A stretch of 64,000 nucleotides of DNA from an uncultured beta proteobacterium (GTDB lineage Bacteria > Pseudomonadota > Gammaproteobacteria > Burkholderiales > Burkholderiaceae_C), in assembly GCA_903951445.1 (NCBI GenBank), contig CAJBBZ010000285.1, positions 1-64,000 on the forward strand, in the 5' to 3' direction. Each line of letters opens with the position of its first letter. Position 1 is the stretch's first letter. Positions 1 through 9,694 of this stretch are shown one piece after another. The notes under the pieces were generated by a model. The model had not been told where the DNA came from, made no database searches, and saw nothing but the letters and a program-made list of their open reading frames with translations. A program made the position numbers and the translations under genes.

Positions 1-354
1 GCCGTATTTGGAACGCGATTGCTTGCGGTCTTTCACGCCTTGCAAATCGAGCGAACCACGCACGATGTGATAGCGCACACCGGGCAAATCCTTGACACGA
101 CCGCCGCGCACCAGCACCACGCTGTGCTCTTGCAGGTTGTGGCCTTCGCCGCCGATGTAGGAAATCACTTCAAAACCGTTGGTCAAGCGTACTTTGGCCA
201 CTTTACGCAGCGCAGAATTGGGCTTCTTGGGGGTGGTGGTGTACACGCGGGTGCACACGCCGCGGCGCTGCGGCGAGTTCTGCATCGCAGGGCTTTTGGA
301 CTTGATCGTTTCGACCTCACGCCCCTGACGCACTAGCTGGTTAATGGTTGGCAC
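1..354 (-). CDS. rpsL: 30S ribosomal protein S12 (partial, C-terminus off the window edge)
   Basis: The minus-strand translation begins [14 protein letters not shown] and continues with the S12 hallmarks [29 protein letters not shown] and [13 protein letters not shown], running off the left edge. S12 is the small-subunit protein of the decoding centre; PKKPNSA carries the lysine at which streptomycin-resistance mutations arise. The start is a GTG at 352-354, supported by a strong AGGAGG at 360-365. By family knowledge rpsL opens the str operon (rpsL-rpsG-fusA-tufA), which would continue outside the window. Only the final few residues are missing. Confidence 0.97.
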   Translation of the reverse strand, partial: MPTINQLVRQGREVETIKSKSPAMQNSPQRRGVCTRVYTTTPKKPNSALRKVAKVRLTNGFEVISYIGGEGHNLQEHSVVLVRGGRVKDLPGVRYHIVRGSLDLQGVKDRKQSRSKYG

Positions 355-452
355 TTAAGCCTCCTAATGAAAATTCTCCCGCTGCGCAGGAGCTATACGA
401 TTCAAAAACTTCGAAAACACAGAGCCCTTCGGAAGTTTCCGAAAAGCCTTCT

Positions 453-461
453 AATATACCA
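453..461 (-). promoter_or_regulatory. possible extended -10 promoter of the rpsL operon
   Basis: On the minus strand TGGTATATT matches an extended -10 element (TGnTATAaT), about 100 bp upstream of the rpsL GTG. No convincing -35 box is visible. A short dyad (TTCGGAA/TTCCGAA, 429-444) lies between it and the gene and would fold in the leader RNA. This is inference from motif and position only. Confidence 0.3.
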
Positions 462-507
462 GATATTGCTTCAGCCTAGCCTGGTCGGCCGCTGCCGGGC
501 GCTGGAA

Positions 508-1674
508 TTAGCGTATCCACAGACGCAAAGCGTCCCAGGCGCGGCCGAAAATACCCGCCTGGTCTACCGCATCTAGCGCCTGCAGGGGCATTTGCGCCAC
601 CTCTATGCCGCCCGAGAGCACGCGCAGGGTCGCCACCTCCTGGCCTTTGGCGATGGGCGCCAAAAGTGGTTCTTTGCGCACGACTTCGGTGCTCACTTTG
701 CCAGCGCTGCCGGCTGGCAAAGCCAACACAACGCCCTGCGGATGGCCTACGCGCACGGTGGAAGCGCTGCCTTTCCAGACCTGCGCTGTCACCACGGCCT
801 GGCCGGGATCGAACAATTTGACCGGCTCAAAGGCGGTAAAGCCCCAGTTGAGCAGCTTTTGGGATTCATTGGCGCGGGCATTTTCATTGGCGGTGCCCAA
901 AACAATAGACAACAGGCGCCGACTCGGACTGGCCCCTTGCGAGCCCAGGCTAGCGTAGTCGCGTCGGGCGGTGGCCACCATGCAGTAACCGGCGGCTTCG
1001 GTATAGCCAGTTTTAAGTCCATCGACCGTGGGGTCGCGCTGCAACAAGAGGTTGCGATTGGTGTCATTAGCCGCCGGGGTGCCGGGGTAGCGGTATTTTT
1101 TAAGAGCGTAATAGCCGACGTACTGCGGGAAATCGGCCATCAAACGTGTCGCCAGGATGCCCAGGTCGCGCGCCGTGGTGGTGTGCCCGGCCTCGGTCAG
1201 GCCTTCGGGGTTTTTGTAGCTAGTGCCTTTCAAGCCCAGTACCTGGGCCTGTGCATTCATCATTTGCACAAAGCGGGGCACATCGCCGCCCACGCCCTCG
1301 GCGAGCGCGATGGTGGCGTCATTGCCCGACTGCACCACCATGCCCTTGATCAGGTCTTCCACCGGTACTTGCATTTTGGGGTCGATGAACATGCGCGAGC
1401 CTGGCATTTTCCAAGCGCGCTCACTGACGGGAAATTTCTGATCCAGGCTGATCTTGCCGGACTTCAAGGCATCAAACACCAGGTACGCCGTCATCAGCTT
1501 GGTAAGCGAGGCTGGTTCCACCTGCATGTCCGCGTCTTTGGCCGCCAGCACCTGGTGTGCCGACACATCGAGCAACAAATAAGCGCGCGCCGCGATTTCG
1601 GGTGGCTGGGGGCTTTGCGCATGGGCACCGGCCAATAAGGAAATAGCGAGCAGGCAGGAAGCAACAAATTTCAT
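508..1674 (-). CDS. D-alanyl-D-alanine carboxypeptidase (PBP5/6 family)
   Basis: This is a 388-residue class C low-molecular-mass penicillin-binding protein that trims the terminal D-Ala from peptidoglycan pentapeptides in the periplasm. The three active-site motifs are present and correctly spaced: SLTK (Ser56/Lys59), SGN (116-118) and KTG (221-223). Residues 1-19 (MKFVASCLLAISLLAGAHA) form a Sec signal peptide, which fixes the start at 1674 rather than an upstream in-frame codon. The C-terminal all-beta domain and the terminal amphipathic stretch (AWDALRLWIR) are typical of membrane-anchored PBP5/6. It is followed on the same strand, in the transcription direction, by rpsL after about 150 bp. 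The paralogue name (dacA, dacC or dacD) cannot be decided here. Confidence 0.95.
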   Translation of the reverse strand: MKFVASCLLAISLLAGAHAQSPQPPEIAARAYLLLDVSAHQVLAAKDADMQVEPASLTKLMTAYLVFDALKSGKISLDQKFPVSERAWKMPGSRMFIDPKMQVPVEDLIKGMVVQSGNDATIALAEGVGGDVPRFVQMMNAQAQVLGLKGTSYKNPEGLTEAGHTTTARDLGILATRLMADFPQYVGYYALKKYRYPGTPAANDTNRNLLLQRDPTVDGLKTGYTEAAGYCMVATARRDYASLGSQGASPSRRLLSIVLGTANENARANESQKLLNWGFTAFEPVKLFDPGQAVVTAQVWKGSASTVRVGHPQGVVLALPAGSAGKVSTEVVRKEPLLAPIAKGQEVATLRVLSGGIEVAQMPLQALDAVDQAGIFGRAWDALRLWIR

Positions 1675-1769
1675 GAATTCAAAACCTTTGGGAGTGGAGT
1701 GCAGCGCGGGCATCGGCGGGGCGTTTGTAAAAATAAGAATGGTGTGATGCGGCAGCGTAGGCCACAAGC

Positions 1770-2417
1770 TCAATGCCCAGCCACATGGCGTGCGACCAAG
1801 TCGCGCAGCAAGGGCAATTGTCCGTGAAAAAAATGCCCCACTCCGGGCAAGACCACTAGCGGCAGGTTTTGCGGGCGGGCCCAGTCCAGCGCGGCGGCCA
1901 GGGGCACGGTGTCATCTTCCTCCCCGTGCAGCACCAAGGTTTTGGCATGCAAGTCCTTGGGCAGCTCGGCAACGTCAAACCGTCCTGCGGCCGTGCCGAC
2001 CAAAACCACACGGTCTAGGGTGCGCACCGCATGCAAAGCCTGCACCGCGTGGGAGGTGACGAAAGCACCGAAAGAAAAACCGGCCAATGCAAGCACCCCT
2101 TGCTGGGCTGCGGGAGAAAAATGCTCAATCACCGCAAGCAGATCTTGCAATTCGCCACGCCCTTCGTCATAGGCGCCTTCGCTGGCGCCCACGCCCCGGA
2201 AATTAAAACGTACCGCCATCCAGCCCGACTGCACAAAAGCGCGCGCCATGGTTTGCACGACTTTGTTGTCCATGGTGCCGCCCAAAAGCGGATGGGGGTG
2301 GGCAATCACCGCCACGCCGACCGGTTTTTGTCCTGCCTCCAGGGCTGGCATGTCCACCAAGGTTTGCAGGCTGCCTGCTGGCCCCTGAATTGCCAGCTGC
2401 TGGGTACGCGGATGCAT
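1770..2417 (-). CDS. alpha/beta hydrolase (dienelactone-hydrolase-like, COG2945 type)
   Basis: A 215-residue cytoplasmic alpha/beta hydrolase. The nucleophile elbow GFSFGA places Ser at about 115; the acid is in HGEEDDTVP and the histidine in GVGHFFHG. The N-terminal IAHPHPLLGGTMDNKV block is the signature of a widespread proteobacterial family annotated as alpha/beta superfamily hydrolases. The substrate is unknown. It lies 95 bp upstream of the carboxypeptidase and 6 bp downstream of the ferredoxin gene, so the ferredoxin, hydrolase and carboxypeptidase genes may share a transcript. Confidence 0.88.
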   Translation of the reverse strand: MHPRTQQLAIQGPAGSLQTLVDMPALEAGQKPVGVAVIAHPHPLLGGTMDNKVVQTMARAFVQSGWMAVRFNFRGVGASEGAYDEGRGELQDLLAVIEHFSPAAQQGVLALAGFSFGAFVTSHAVQALHAVRTLDRVVLVGTAAGRFDVAELPKDLHAKTLVLHGEEDDTVPLAAALDWARPQNLPLVVLPGVGHFFHGQLPLLRDLVARHVAGH

Positions 2418-2423
2418 GCGCGC

Positions 2424-2786
2424 TTAGCGCCCTACGCTGGGGGGCAGGCGCAGGCGCTCGACCGGTTTGCCGCCCAGCAGGTGGCTGTCGACGATTTCGT
2501 CGATATCGGCGCTGTCCACATAGGTGTACCAAACCGCCTCGGGATACACCACTGCCACCGGGCCACCGGCGCAGCGGTCTAGGCAGCCAGCTTTGTTGAC
2601 GCGCACCTGGCCGGGGCCATTGTGGTCGGCATCACGGACGCGCTGCTTGCAGCGGTCAAACCCGGCTTGCGCCTGGTGTTGCGCGCAACATTCTTCGCCG
2701 CTTTTGCGTTCGTTCAGGCAGAAAAAAATATGGCGCGCGTAATAGCTGGTTTCTGCGGCTGGCGCAGCGGATGGGGTGGAAGTCAT
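2424..2786 (-). CDS. thioredoxin-like [2Fe-2S] ferredoxin
   Basis: 120 residues with the thioredoxin-like 2Fe-2S layout: cysteines in HIFFCLNERKSGEECC at the N-terminus and the ligand pair in AGCLDRCAGGP. Stand-alone forms in Burkholderiales are annotated as (2Fe-2S) ferredoxins of the NuoE/shethna type. It would act as a small cytoplasmic electron carrier; the partner is not evident. The ATG overlaps the stop of the upstream VanZ-like gene (ATGA, 2783-2786), indicating translational coupling. Confidence 0.85.
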   Translation of the reverse strand: MTSTPSAAPAAETSYYARHIFFCLNERKSGEECCAQHQAQAGFDRCKQRVRDADHNGPGQVRVNKAGCLDRCAGGPVAVVYPEAVWYTYVDSADIDEIVDSHLLGGKPVERLRLPPSVGR

Positions 2787-3904
2787 GCGCCGATTTTAGG
2801 TTCGCTGCTGCTTATGCGAATCCGGGAAAGCGCCAACGCGATGGCCGCATAGGGCCAGAGCCAGCCCAGCCATTCGGCCAAACCGTTAAAGCGCACAAAG
2901 CGGCCCTGCTCCCAGGACTGCAAGGTTTGCGCGAAATACGGGCTCTCTGGCGCCTGATTGAGCAAGGCCACATGGCCGCACAGCAGCACGAAGACCAGGA
3001 CCAATGCCCAGCGCCAGCGCAGGCGCGCCAGGGCCACAGCCAGGGCCAAGGCGCCCAGCAGGCCGGCGCAGGTAGTGGCGTCCAGCCAAGACCACATATG
3101 CGTTGGCCCCCAGCTCAGGGCGGCCGAGAGGCCGCTGGCACTCACGCCCACGGCCACCACGGCCAGACTGAGCCAGACGCGGTGCCTGGGCCTGTGCAGT
3201 ACGCCAAAGCCCAGCAAACAAGGAGCCAACAAACCGGTAACCACGCAGGCCAGCGTGGCGGCTGATCCCAGCGGCCCTGCGTCGATGGCGGGAAATAATC
3301 GGCGCACTTGCGCGTCGTCCAACCAATGCGCGCCCATGCCGAGCAAGGCCTGGGCTAAATCTTGCAAACCGCCCCACACATGGCCCAGGCCGAAGGGCAC
3401 GGCCGAGGGAAACAAGAGCGCGGCCGGCCAGCTCAGTAGCAGCACCAGCACCCCGCGCGATTGCGGTGCCAGCCACCGGCTTTGCCAGCGGTCCCAGCGC
3501 GTCAAGCCGCCGCGCCGCGCCAAGTACAGCGCCGCTAGCGCGCCCACGATGGTGCCTAGGGTGTTGAGCAACCAGTCCTCGCGCGAGGCGACGCGCTGGG
3601 GCAAATAGCTTTGCAAAGTTTCCAGCACCAAGGACAGCAGCGTGCCACAGGCCACCGCCAGCCAAGCGGGAGGTACCCGGTGACGGGTGCGCAAAGCCAG
3701 CCAGGCCAGCAAAGCGCCCAGCGGCACATAGCCGACGATATTGATAGCGACGTCAAAGCCAGTCCAGTAGCGCGGCAGCGGAGCGGCCAAAAAGGCCCAG
3801 GGTGCAATGCCCTGGTCACGCCAATCGGCAAAGGGGTACAGGCTGGCATAGACCACCAGCGTGCAGTACATCCAGGTGAGCGGCCAGGCAGCGGATTTGT
3901 GCAT
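2783..3904 (-). CDS. VanZ-like family integral membrane protein
   Basis: 373 residues with many hydrophobic helices. The N-terminal half carries the VanZ-like pattern (Y-SLYPFADW, FDVAINIVGYVPLGALL, ETLQSYLPQRVASREDWLLNTLGT), and the C-terminal half adds further membrane spans. In Comamonadaceae and relatives such long VanZ-like proteins are common and uncharacterised. It sits between the HemJ-like gene (12 bp away) and the ferredoxin (4-bp overlap), suggesting a minus-strand operon. No link to glycopeptide resistance should be inferred from the name. Confidence 0.8.
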   Translation of the reverse strand: MHKSAAWPLTWMYCTLVVYASLYPFADWRDQGIAPWAFLAAPLPRYWTGFDVAINIVGYVPLGALLAWLALRTRHRVPPAWLAVACGTLLSLVLETLQSYLPQRVASREDWLLNTLGTIVGALAALYLARRGGLTRWDRWQSRWLAPQSRGVLVLLLSWPAALLFPSAVPFGLGHVWGGLQDLAQALLGMGAHWLDDAQVRRLFPAIDAGPLGSAATLACVVTGLLAPCLLGFGVLHRPRHRVWLSLAVVAVGVSASGLSAALSWGPTHMWSWLDATTCAGLLGALALAVALARLRWRWALVLVFVLLCGHVALLNQAPESPYFAQTLQSWEQGRFVRFNGLAEWLGWLWPYAAIALALSRIRISSSEPKIGA

Positions 3905-3916
3905 GGCACGGTACCG

Positions 3917-4345
3917 TTAAAAAGGCTTGAGTATTACCAGCAATACCGCCGCCACCAGGAAGAGCACCGGGATTTCGTTGAACCAGCGAAACCACACATG
4001 GCTGCGCAAAGCGGTTTGCACTTCCAATTGGCGCAGGATGCGGGCGCACAAATGGTGGTAGCCCAGGGTCAGGATGACAACGACGAGCTTGGCGTGCATC
4101 CAGCCATTGCCCGGCCCCAGGCCCACGCCGTAATAGAGCCATAAAGTCAGGCCCAAGCCCAAAGCGGGAATGGCCAGGATGGTGCTAAATCGAAAAAGCC
4201 TGCGCGCCATGAGCAGTAAGCGGGCGCGTTCGGCTTCGGAACCGGGCTCGACCATGGCCAAATTCACAAATATACGCGGCAGGTAAAACAGCCCGGCAAA
4301 CCAGCTGGCGACGAAAACAATGTGGAAGGCTTTGACCCAGAGCAT
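3917..4345 (-). CDS. hemJ: HemJ/CopD-like membrane protein (probable protoporphyrinogen IX oxidase)
   Basis: A 142-residue four-helix membrane protein starting MLWVKAFHIVFVASWFAGLFYLPR, the signature of the UPF0093/HemJ family, with a conserved His in the first helix. The C-terminal WFRWFNEIPVLFLVAAVLLVILKPF also matches. HemJ oxidises protoporphyrinogen IX to protoporphyrin IX in haem synthesis. Some annotations call these CopD-family. Being divergent from hemB across 324 bp supports a haem role. The start at 4345 was chosen because the family begins at this Met; the in-frame extension upstream is not conserved in character. Confidence 0.8.
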   Translation of the reverse strand: MLWVKAFHIVFVASWFAGLFYLPRIFVNLAMVEPGSEAERARLLLMARRLFRFSTILAIPALGLGLTLWLYYGVGLGPGNGWMHAKLVVVILTLGYHHLCARILRQLEVQTALRSHVWFRWFNEIPVLFLVAAVLLVILKPF

Positions 4346-4394
4346 GGCCAAAGTGTAGCGGCAGCACCGCTGGGCGAAGGGCCCAATCGCGGGC

Positions 4395-4422
4395 AAAAAA
4401 AACCCCAGCACACGGCCGGGGT
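4395..4422 (-). terminator. weak intrinsic-terminator-like hairpin
   Basis: On the minus strand CCCCGGCC-GTGT-GCTGGGG (one mismatch) is followed by eight T residues (A-tract at 4395-4402 on the plus strand). It looks like a rho-independent terminator, but no minus-strand gene lies just upstream of it, and it sits in the leader of the hemJ-like gene. It could be an attenuator or a relic. Confidence 0.3.
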
Positions 4423-5686
<1,264 letters not shown>

Positions 5687-5812
5687 CGCAGCGCCCATGC
5701 GGCACTGCTTTCTCACTCAAGCACGTGAGGCGGTGCTGGCGCGGCACGGCAGCGCACTTTCTTCGCGCTGCGCGTGGCCGAAACAAAACCCCGCGCTGGC
5801 GCAGGCAAGCCC

Positions 5813-6562
5813 ATGAACGCCCCAATCATGCTAATTACCGGTGGCTCGCGCGGCATTGGCGCGGCGACCGCGCTGGCGGCAGCGCAGGCCGGCTATGCGG
5901 TGGCGGTCAATTACCACTCCAACTCGCTGGCTGCCGACGAGGTGGTGCGCAGCATCCGCGAAAGCGGCGGCCAGGCCATAGCCTTGCAAGCTGATGTCAG
6001 CCGTGAAGACGATGTGATGGCGATGTTTGGACGCATAGACGCCAAGTGGGGGCCACTGGCTGCGTTGGTGAACAACGCGGGCGTGGTCGATGTCAGTTCC
6101 CGCGTCGATGGCATGAGCCTGGCGCGGCTTTCGCGCATGCTCAACACCCATGTGCTGGGCAGCTTTGTCTGCGCCCGCGAGGCGGTTTTGCGCATGAGTA
6201 CGCGCCATGGCGGCAGCGGCGGCGGCATCGTCAATTTGTCTAGCGCCGCCTCCAAGCTGGGCAGCCCGGGCCAGTACGTGGACTACGCGGCCTGCAAAGG
6301 CGCAATTGACACATTTACCATCGGCCTGGCCAAAGAGGTGGCCGCGGAAGGAATCCGCGTCAACGCGGTGCGCCCCGGCATCATCGAAACCGACATCCAT
6401 GCCAGCGGCGGCGAGCCCGACCGGGCGCAGCGCCTGGCCCCCCAAGTGCCTATGCAACGGCCAGGCAGCGCGCAGGAAGTGGCCAACGCTATTCTTTGGC
6501 TGCTGAGTTCGGAGGCCAGTTACTGCACCGGCGCGCTCCTCGACGTGGGCGGCGGGCGCTAA
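5813..6562 (+). CDS. SDR family NAD(P)-dependent oxidoreductase
   Basis: A 249-residue classical short-chain dehydrogenase. The cofactor motif TGGSRGIG is at 9-16, NNAG at 87-90, the catalytic Ser in NLSSAAS (about 143), and YxxxK is Tyr158/Lys162. It is similar in layout to glucose 1-dehydrogenase and FabG-like enzymes, but the substrate cannot be told. The start at 5813 places the Rossmann glycine motif close to the N-terminus, as is usual; an in-frame upstream Met at 5774 adds a low-complexity tail. Located 126 bp after hemB. Confidence 0.9.
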   Translation: MNAPIMLITGGSRGIGAATALAAAQAGYAVAVNYHSNSLAADEVVRSIRESGGQAIALQADVSREDDVMAMFGRIDAKWGPLAALVNNAGVVDVSSRVDGMSLARLSRMLNTHVLGSFVCAREAVLRMSTRHGGSGGGIVNLSSAASKLGSPGQYVDYAACKGAIDTFTIGLAKEVAAEGIRVNAVRPGIIETDIHASGGEPDRAQRLAPQVPMQRPGSAQEVANAILWLLSSEASYCTGALLDVGGGR

Positions 6563-6699
6563 GCGCACACTTGTATGCTTGGGGTCTTATGGCCTTTTGG
6601 CCCGAACCCCATCCCCAGATCAACAGTTCCCGATCTCGATTTCCCGACCTCAGCGCCCGACCCTGTTTACCGACCCGATTACGCAGAAAGCTTTTTTGT

Positions 6700-7485
6700 A
6701 TGGATGCCAGTGCCCTGACCAGCCCCGATTTATCCGTTGAACTACGCGGCCCGGTGCTGTGGCTGACCATTACCCGCGAAGCGCGCCGCAATGCCATGAG
6801 CCATGGCGTGTTGGCCGGTATGGCAGCCGCCATCAGCGCGGCGCAAACTGAGCGCAGCGTGCGCGCCATCGTCGTCACCGGTGCCGGTGACAAAGCTTTT
6901 TGCGCTGGGGCCGATCTGCAAAACGCACAAGCCTTCACCACCGATTACTCCGAGCCGCTAGGCCATTTGGCGCAGCTCTTGCGCGTGGCCAAAGCCAGCT
7001 ATGTACCACTGGTAGCGCGCGTCAACGGCGCGTGTATGGCCGGGGGCATGGGCCTCTTGTCCATGTGCGATATGGCGGTGGCCGCAGAGCATGCGGTCTT
7101 TGGTTTGCCCGAGGTGAAAGTGGGCGTATTCCCCGCCCAGGTGCTGAGCGTCTTACAGCACCTGATTCCGCGCCGCACCTTGGTAGAAATGTGTATTACC
7201 GGCGAGCCCATTAGCAGCCTGCAAGCCTTGGAGTTTGGCCTGGTCAATTACATCGACCGCGATGTCGATGCCAAGCTGCAATGGTTGCTGGAACGCCTGC
7301 TGGACAAGTCGCCCGCAGCAGTACGGCGCGGGCTGTACATGATGAAGAAAATGGAGACCATGGCCTTTGAAGAGTCCATGGCTTTTACCGAAAGCCAGAT
7401 TGCACTCTTTACGCTAACCGAGGACGCACGCGAAGGCCAACTGGCGTTTCAGGAAAAGCGCAAACCCCAATGGAGCGGCAAGTAA
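6700..7485 (+). CDS. enoyl-CoA hydratase/isomerase family protein
   Basis: A 261-residue crotonase-fold protein. The oxyanion-hole blocks are visible as AFCAGADLQN and NGACMAGGMGLLSMCDMAVA, followed by FGLPEVKVGVFP. Crotonases act on acyl-CoA thioesters by hydration, isomerisation or hydrolysis; the exact reaction is uncertain because the usual catalytic glutamate pair is not clearly conserved (PAQ follows VGVF). The start ATG at 6700 gives the normal family length; the frame is open upstream but unlike the family. It lies between an SDR and a GMC oxidoreductase, suggesting a small catabolic group on the plus strand. Confidence 0.88.
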   Translation: MDASALTSPDLSVELRGPVLWLTITREARRNAMSHGVLAGMAAAISAAQTERSVRAIVVTGAGDKAFCAGADLQNAQAFTTDYSEPLGHLAQLLRVAKASYVPLVARVNGACMAGGMGLLSMCDMAVAAEHAVFGLPEVKVGVFPAQVLSVLQHLIPRRTLVEMCITGEPISSLQALEFGLVNYIDRDVDAKLQWLLERLLDKSPAAVRRGLYMMKKMETMAFEESMAFTESQIALFTLTEDAREGQLAFQEKRKPQWSGK

Positions 7486-7525
7486 GTCTGCTGTGGCAGG
7501 CTGACAGCGCTCCCCCACACACCGC

Positions 7526-9235
7526 ATGAACGACAGCACTTTTGACTACATCATCATCGGCGCAGGTACCGCCGGTTGCCTGCTGGCCAATCGCCTGAGC
7601 GCCGACGCCTCCAAGCGCGTGCTGCTGATTGAAGCCGGGCGGCGCGACGATTACCACTGGATTCATATCCCGGTAGGCTATTTGTATTGCATCGGCAACC
7701 CGCGCACCGATTGGTTGTTCAAAACCGAGGCCGAGGTCGGGCTCAATGGTCGCAGCCTGATTTACCCGCGCGGCAAAACCCTAGGCGGATCGAGCAGCAT
7801 CAACGGCATGATTTATATGCGCGGCCAGGGCCGCGATTACGCGCGCTGGGCCGATGTGACGGGCGAGTCGCAATGGAGCTGGGACAACAGCCTTCCCTAC
7901 TTCCAATTGCACGAAGACCACTACAAAGGTGCTAACGCTTTGCACGGCGCGCGCGGCACCGCCCCCGCACTGATGCAAGACGCGGATACACCCTACCGCG
8001 CGCTGCTGCGCCACCACAATGCAGGCGGTGAGTGGCGCGTGGATAAACAACGTTTGCGCTGGGAAGTGCTGGAAGCTTTTTCGCAGGCAGCGGTGCAAGC
8101 GGGCATACCGGCGACCGAAGACTTCAACCGGGGCGACAACGAAGGCGTGGGCTTTTTTGAAGTCAACCAAAAAAATGGTTGGCGCTGGAACACGGCTAAG
8201 GCCTTTTTGCGCCCCACTTGCTATGCACGACCCAACTTTGAACTCTGGACTGGCGCGCAGGCGAGCGAACTGGTGCTGGAAAACCACCCCGGCACCGCCA
8301 AGCCTTTGCGCTGCACTGGCGTCAAGGTGTGGAATGGCCGGGAGATGGTGACCGCCCATGCAACACGCGAAGTGATTTTGAGCGCCGGTTCGGTCGCCTC
8401 GCCGCAGTTATTGCAACTCTCGGGCATTGGCCCGTCTGCGCTGCTCCAATCCAAGAACATCGCGCTGCGGCTAGACCTGCCGGGCGTAGGCGCCAATTTG
8501 CAAGACCATTTGCAAATCCGCACGGTGTTCAAAGTGAAAAATACGCCTACGCTCAACACCATTGCCTCCAGCCTGTGGGGCAAGGCGCGTATCGGCTTGG
8601 AATACCTGCTCAAACGCACGGGGCCTATGAGCATGGCGCCCAGCCAGTTGGGCGCATTCACCCGCAGCGACCCGCAGCAGCCTTACCCAAATATCCAGTA
8701 CCACGTGCAGCCGCTCAGCCTGGACGCCTTCGGCTCGCCGCTGCACACCTTCAATGCCATGACCGCCAGCGTCTGCAACCTGAACCCGACTAGCCGGGGC
8801 ACGATCAACATCCGCACACCCGACTTTCGCGATGCGCCAGCGATTGCGCCCAATTACCTGAGCACCGATACCGACCGCAAAGTAGCCGCCGACTCGCTGC
8901 GGGTCACGCGGCGCATCATGGCGCAAAGCGCGATGCAAGCATTTGCGCCCGAGGAATACAAGCCCGGCGTGCAATACCAAAGCGACGAAGAACTCGCCAA
9001 GCTAGCTGGCGACATTGCCAGTACGATTTTTCACCCCGTAGGCACCACCAAAATGGGCCGCGCTGATGACCCCATGGCGGTGGTAGACCCGCGCCTGAAA
9101 GTGCGCGGCGTGGCCGGGCTGCGCGTGGTCGATGCCGGTGTGATGCCATTTATTACCAGCGGCAACACCAATTCGCCCACCCTGATGATTGCTGAGAAAG
9201 CAGCCCAGTGGATTGCCGAAGACGCCCATGACTAA
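7526..9235 (+). CDS. GMC family FAD-dependent oxidoreductase (choline/alcohol dehydrogenase type)
   Basis: 569 residues of the glucose-methanol-choline oxidoreductase family. The FAD-binding GxGxxG is in IIIGAGTAGCLLANRL near the N-terminus, the GMC signature block is RGKTLGGSSSINGMIYMRG, and the C-terminal catalytic region has IFHPVGTTKMG and SGNTNSPTLMIAEKAA. No signal peptide is seen. Members oxidise alcohols, choline or aldehydes with FAD; the substrate here is not determinable, though it follows an enoyl-CoA hydratase-like gene by 40 bp and could be co-transcribed with it. Confidence 0.93.
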   Translation: MNDSTFDYIIIGAGTAGCLLANRLSADASKRVLLIEAGRRDDYHWIHIPVGYLYCIGNPRTDWLFKTEAEVGLNGRSLIYPRGKTLGGSSSINGMIYMRGQGRDYARWADVTGESQWSWDNSLPYFQLHEDHYKGANALHGARGTAPALMQDADTPYRALLRHHNAGGEWRVDKQRLRWEVLEAFSQAAVQAGIPATEDFNRGDNEGVGFFEVNQKNGWRWNTAKAFLRPTCYARPNFELWTGAQASELVLENHPGTAKPLRCTGVKVWNGREMVTAHATREVILSAGSVASPQLLQLSGIGPSALLQSKNIALRLDLPGVGANLQDHLQIRTVFKVKNTPTLNTIASSLWGKARIGLEYLLKRTGPMSMAPSQLGAFTRSDPQQPYPNIQYHVQPLSLDAFGSPLHTFNAMTASVCNLNPTSRGTINIRTPDFRDAPAIAPNYLSTDTDRKVAADSLRVTRRIMAQSAMQAFAPEEYKPGVQYQSDEELAKLAGDIASTIFHPVGTTKMGRADDPMAVVDPRLKVRGVAGLRVVDAGVMPFITSGNTNSPTLMIAEKAAQWIAEDAHD

Positions 9236-9236
9236 G

Positions 9237-9406
9237 GGGAAACACGCAAGGGTAAGTCCTGATGTTGATTCGGCGCGGCGGAGCTACAGTGGGTTCGTGC
9301 CTACAAACAGGCCACACTTCGAAAAGCGAAGGGCAGCCCACCAGGCCGCGAGCGATTCCGAGGAGACCATAAGACCTTGGCCTAGCCAAGGTTGACACAC
9401 CTCCCC
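9237..9406 (+). ncRNA. candidate structured small RNA, 6S-like
   Basis: Directly after the GMC gene is about 170 nt with layered pairing and no coding character. GGGGA (9237-9241) can pair with TCCCC (9401-9405). CGCGGC (9274-9279) pairs with GCCGCG (9343-9348), enclosing GTGGG (9290-9294) with CCCAC (9335-9339), plus inner GCCT/AGGC and CTTCG/CGAAG stems. A separate CCTTGG-cctag-CCAAGG hairpin (about 9376-9391) lies on the 3' side. An irregular rod of 160-190 nt with a large bubble and a 3'-side hairpin is the 6S RNA plan. A strong terminator follows. The assignment is structural inference; another sRNA class is possible. Confidence 0.4.
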
Positions 9407-9416
9407 AAGAGGCAAA

Positions 9417-9448
9417 AAGCACCGACTTTTGTTGGTGCTTTTTTTTGT
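9417..9448 (+). terminator. rho-independent terminator
   Basis: AGCACCgAC-ttttGTtGGTGCT forms a 9-bp stem (one G-U) with a 4-nt loop, followed by eight T residues on the plus strand. It would end transcription of the candidate small RNA and/or the GMC oxidoreductase unit. The A-run before the stem also permits weaker function on the minus strand. Confidence 0.85.
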
Positions 9449-9694
9449 CTGTTTGTTTTGCCGCTGCATGTGCAACCCATTTGCAAGCCCCTACACTTGG
9501 CGGGCGTTGACGTCTTAGAAACCCGGCGCTTAGGGAAGCTCTGCATAAGCCCCAACCTGCCATTGTGAGCGCAGGGAAGCAATCCATGGTTGCCAGCGAA
9601 TCAAGCGCTTGTGGATCCGCTCTTCGCGATGAAAAACTTATGCAGACACTCCTTAGACTTTTGTAACACCTCATTTTTTCTGTACCCCAGCTCC
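9449..9694. other. intergenic region before the TSUP permease
   Basis: About 245 bp after the terminator with no convincing gene. The plus-strand frame of the permease is open back to 9590, but that stretch lacks the family pattern. It presumably contains the permease promoter; no clear boxes or operator were recognised. Confidence 0.4.

Noticed and set aside
592-1638. Long plus-strand reading frame (348 codons)
   Set aside because: Antisense to the D-Ala-D-Ala carboxypeptidase, whose three catalytic motifs are intact; the plus translation is His/Gly/Ala-rich with no family pattern.
5697-5816. 39-codon frame whose stop overlaps the SDR start (ATGA)
   Set aside because: Overlap is suggestive of coupling, but there is no ribosome site and no recognisable sequence, so it was not called a gene.
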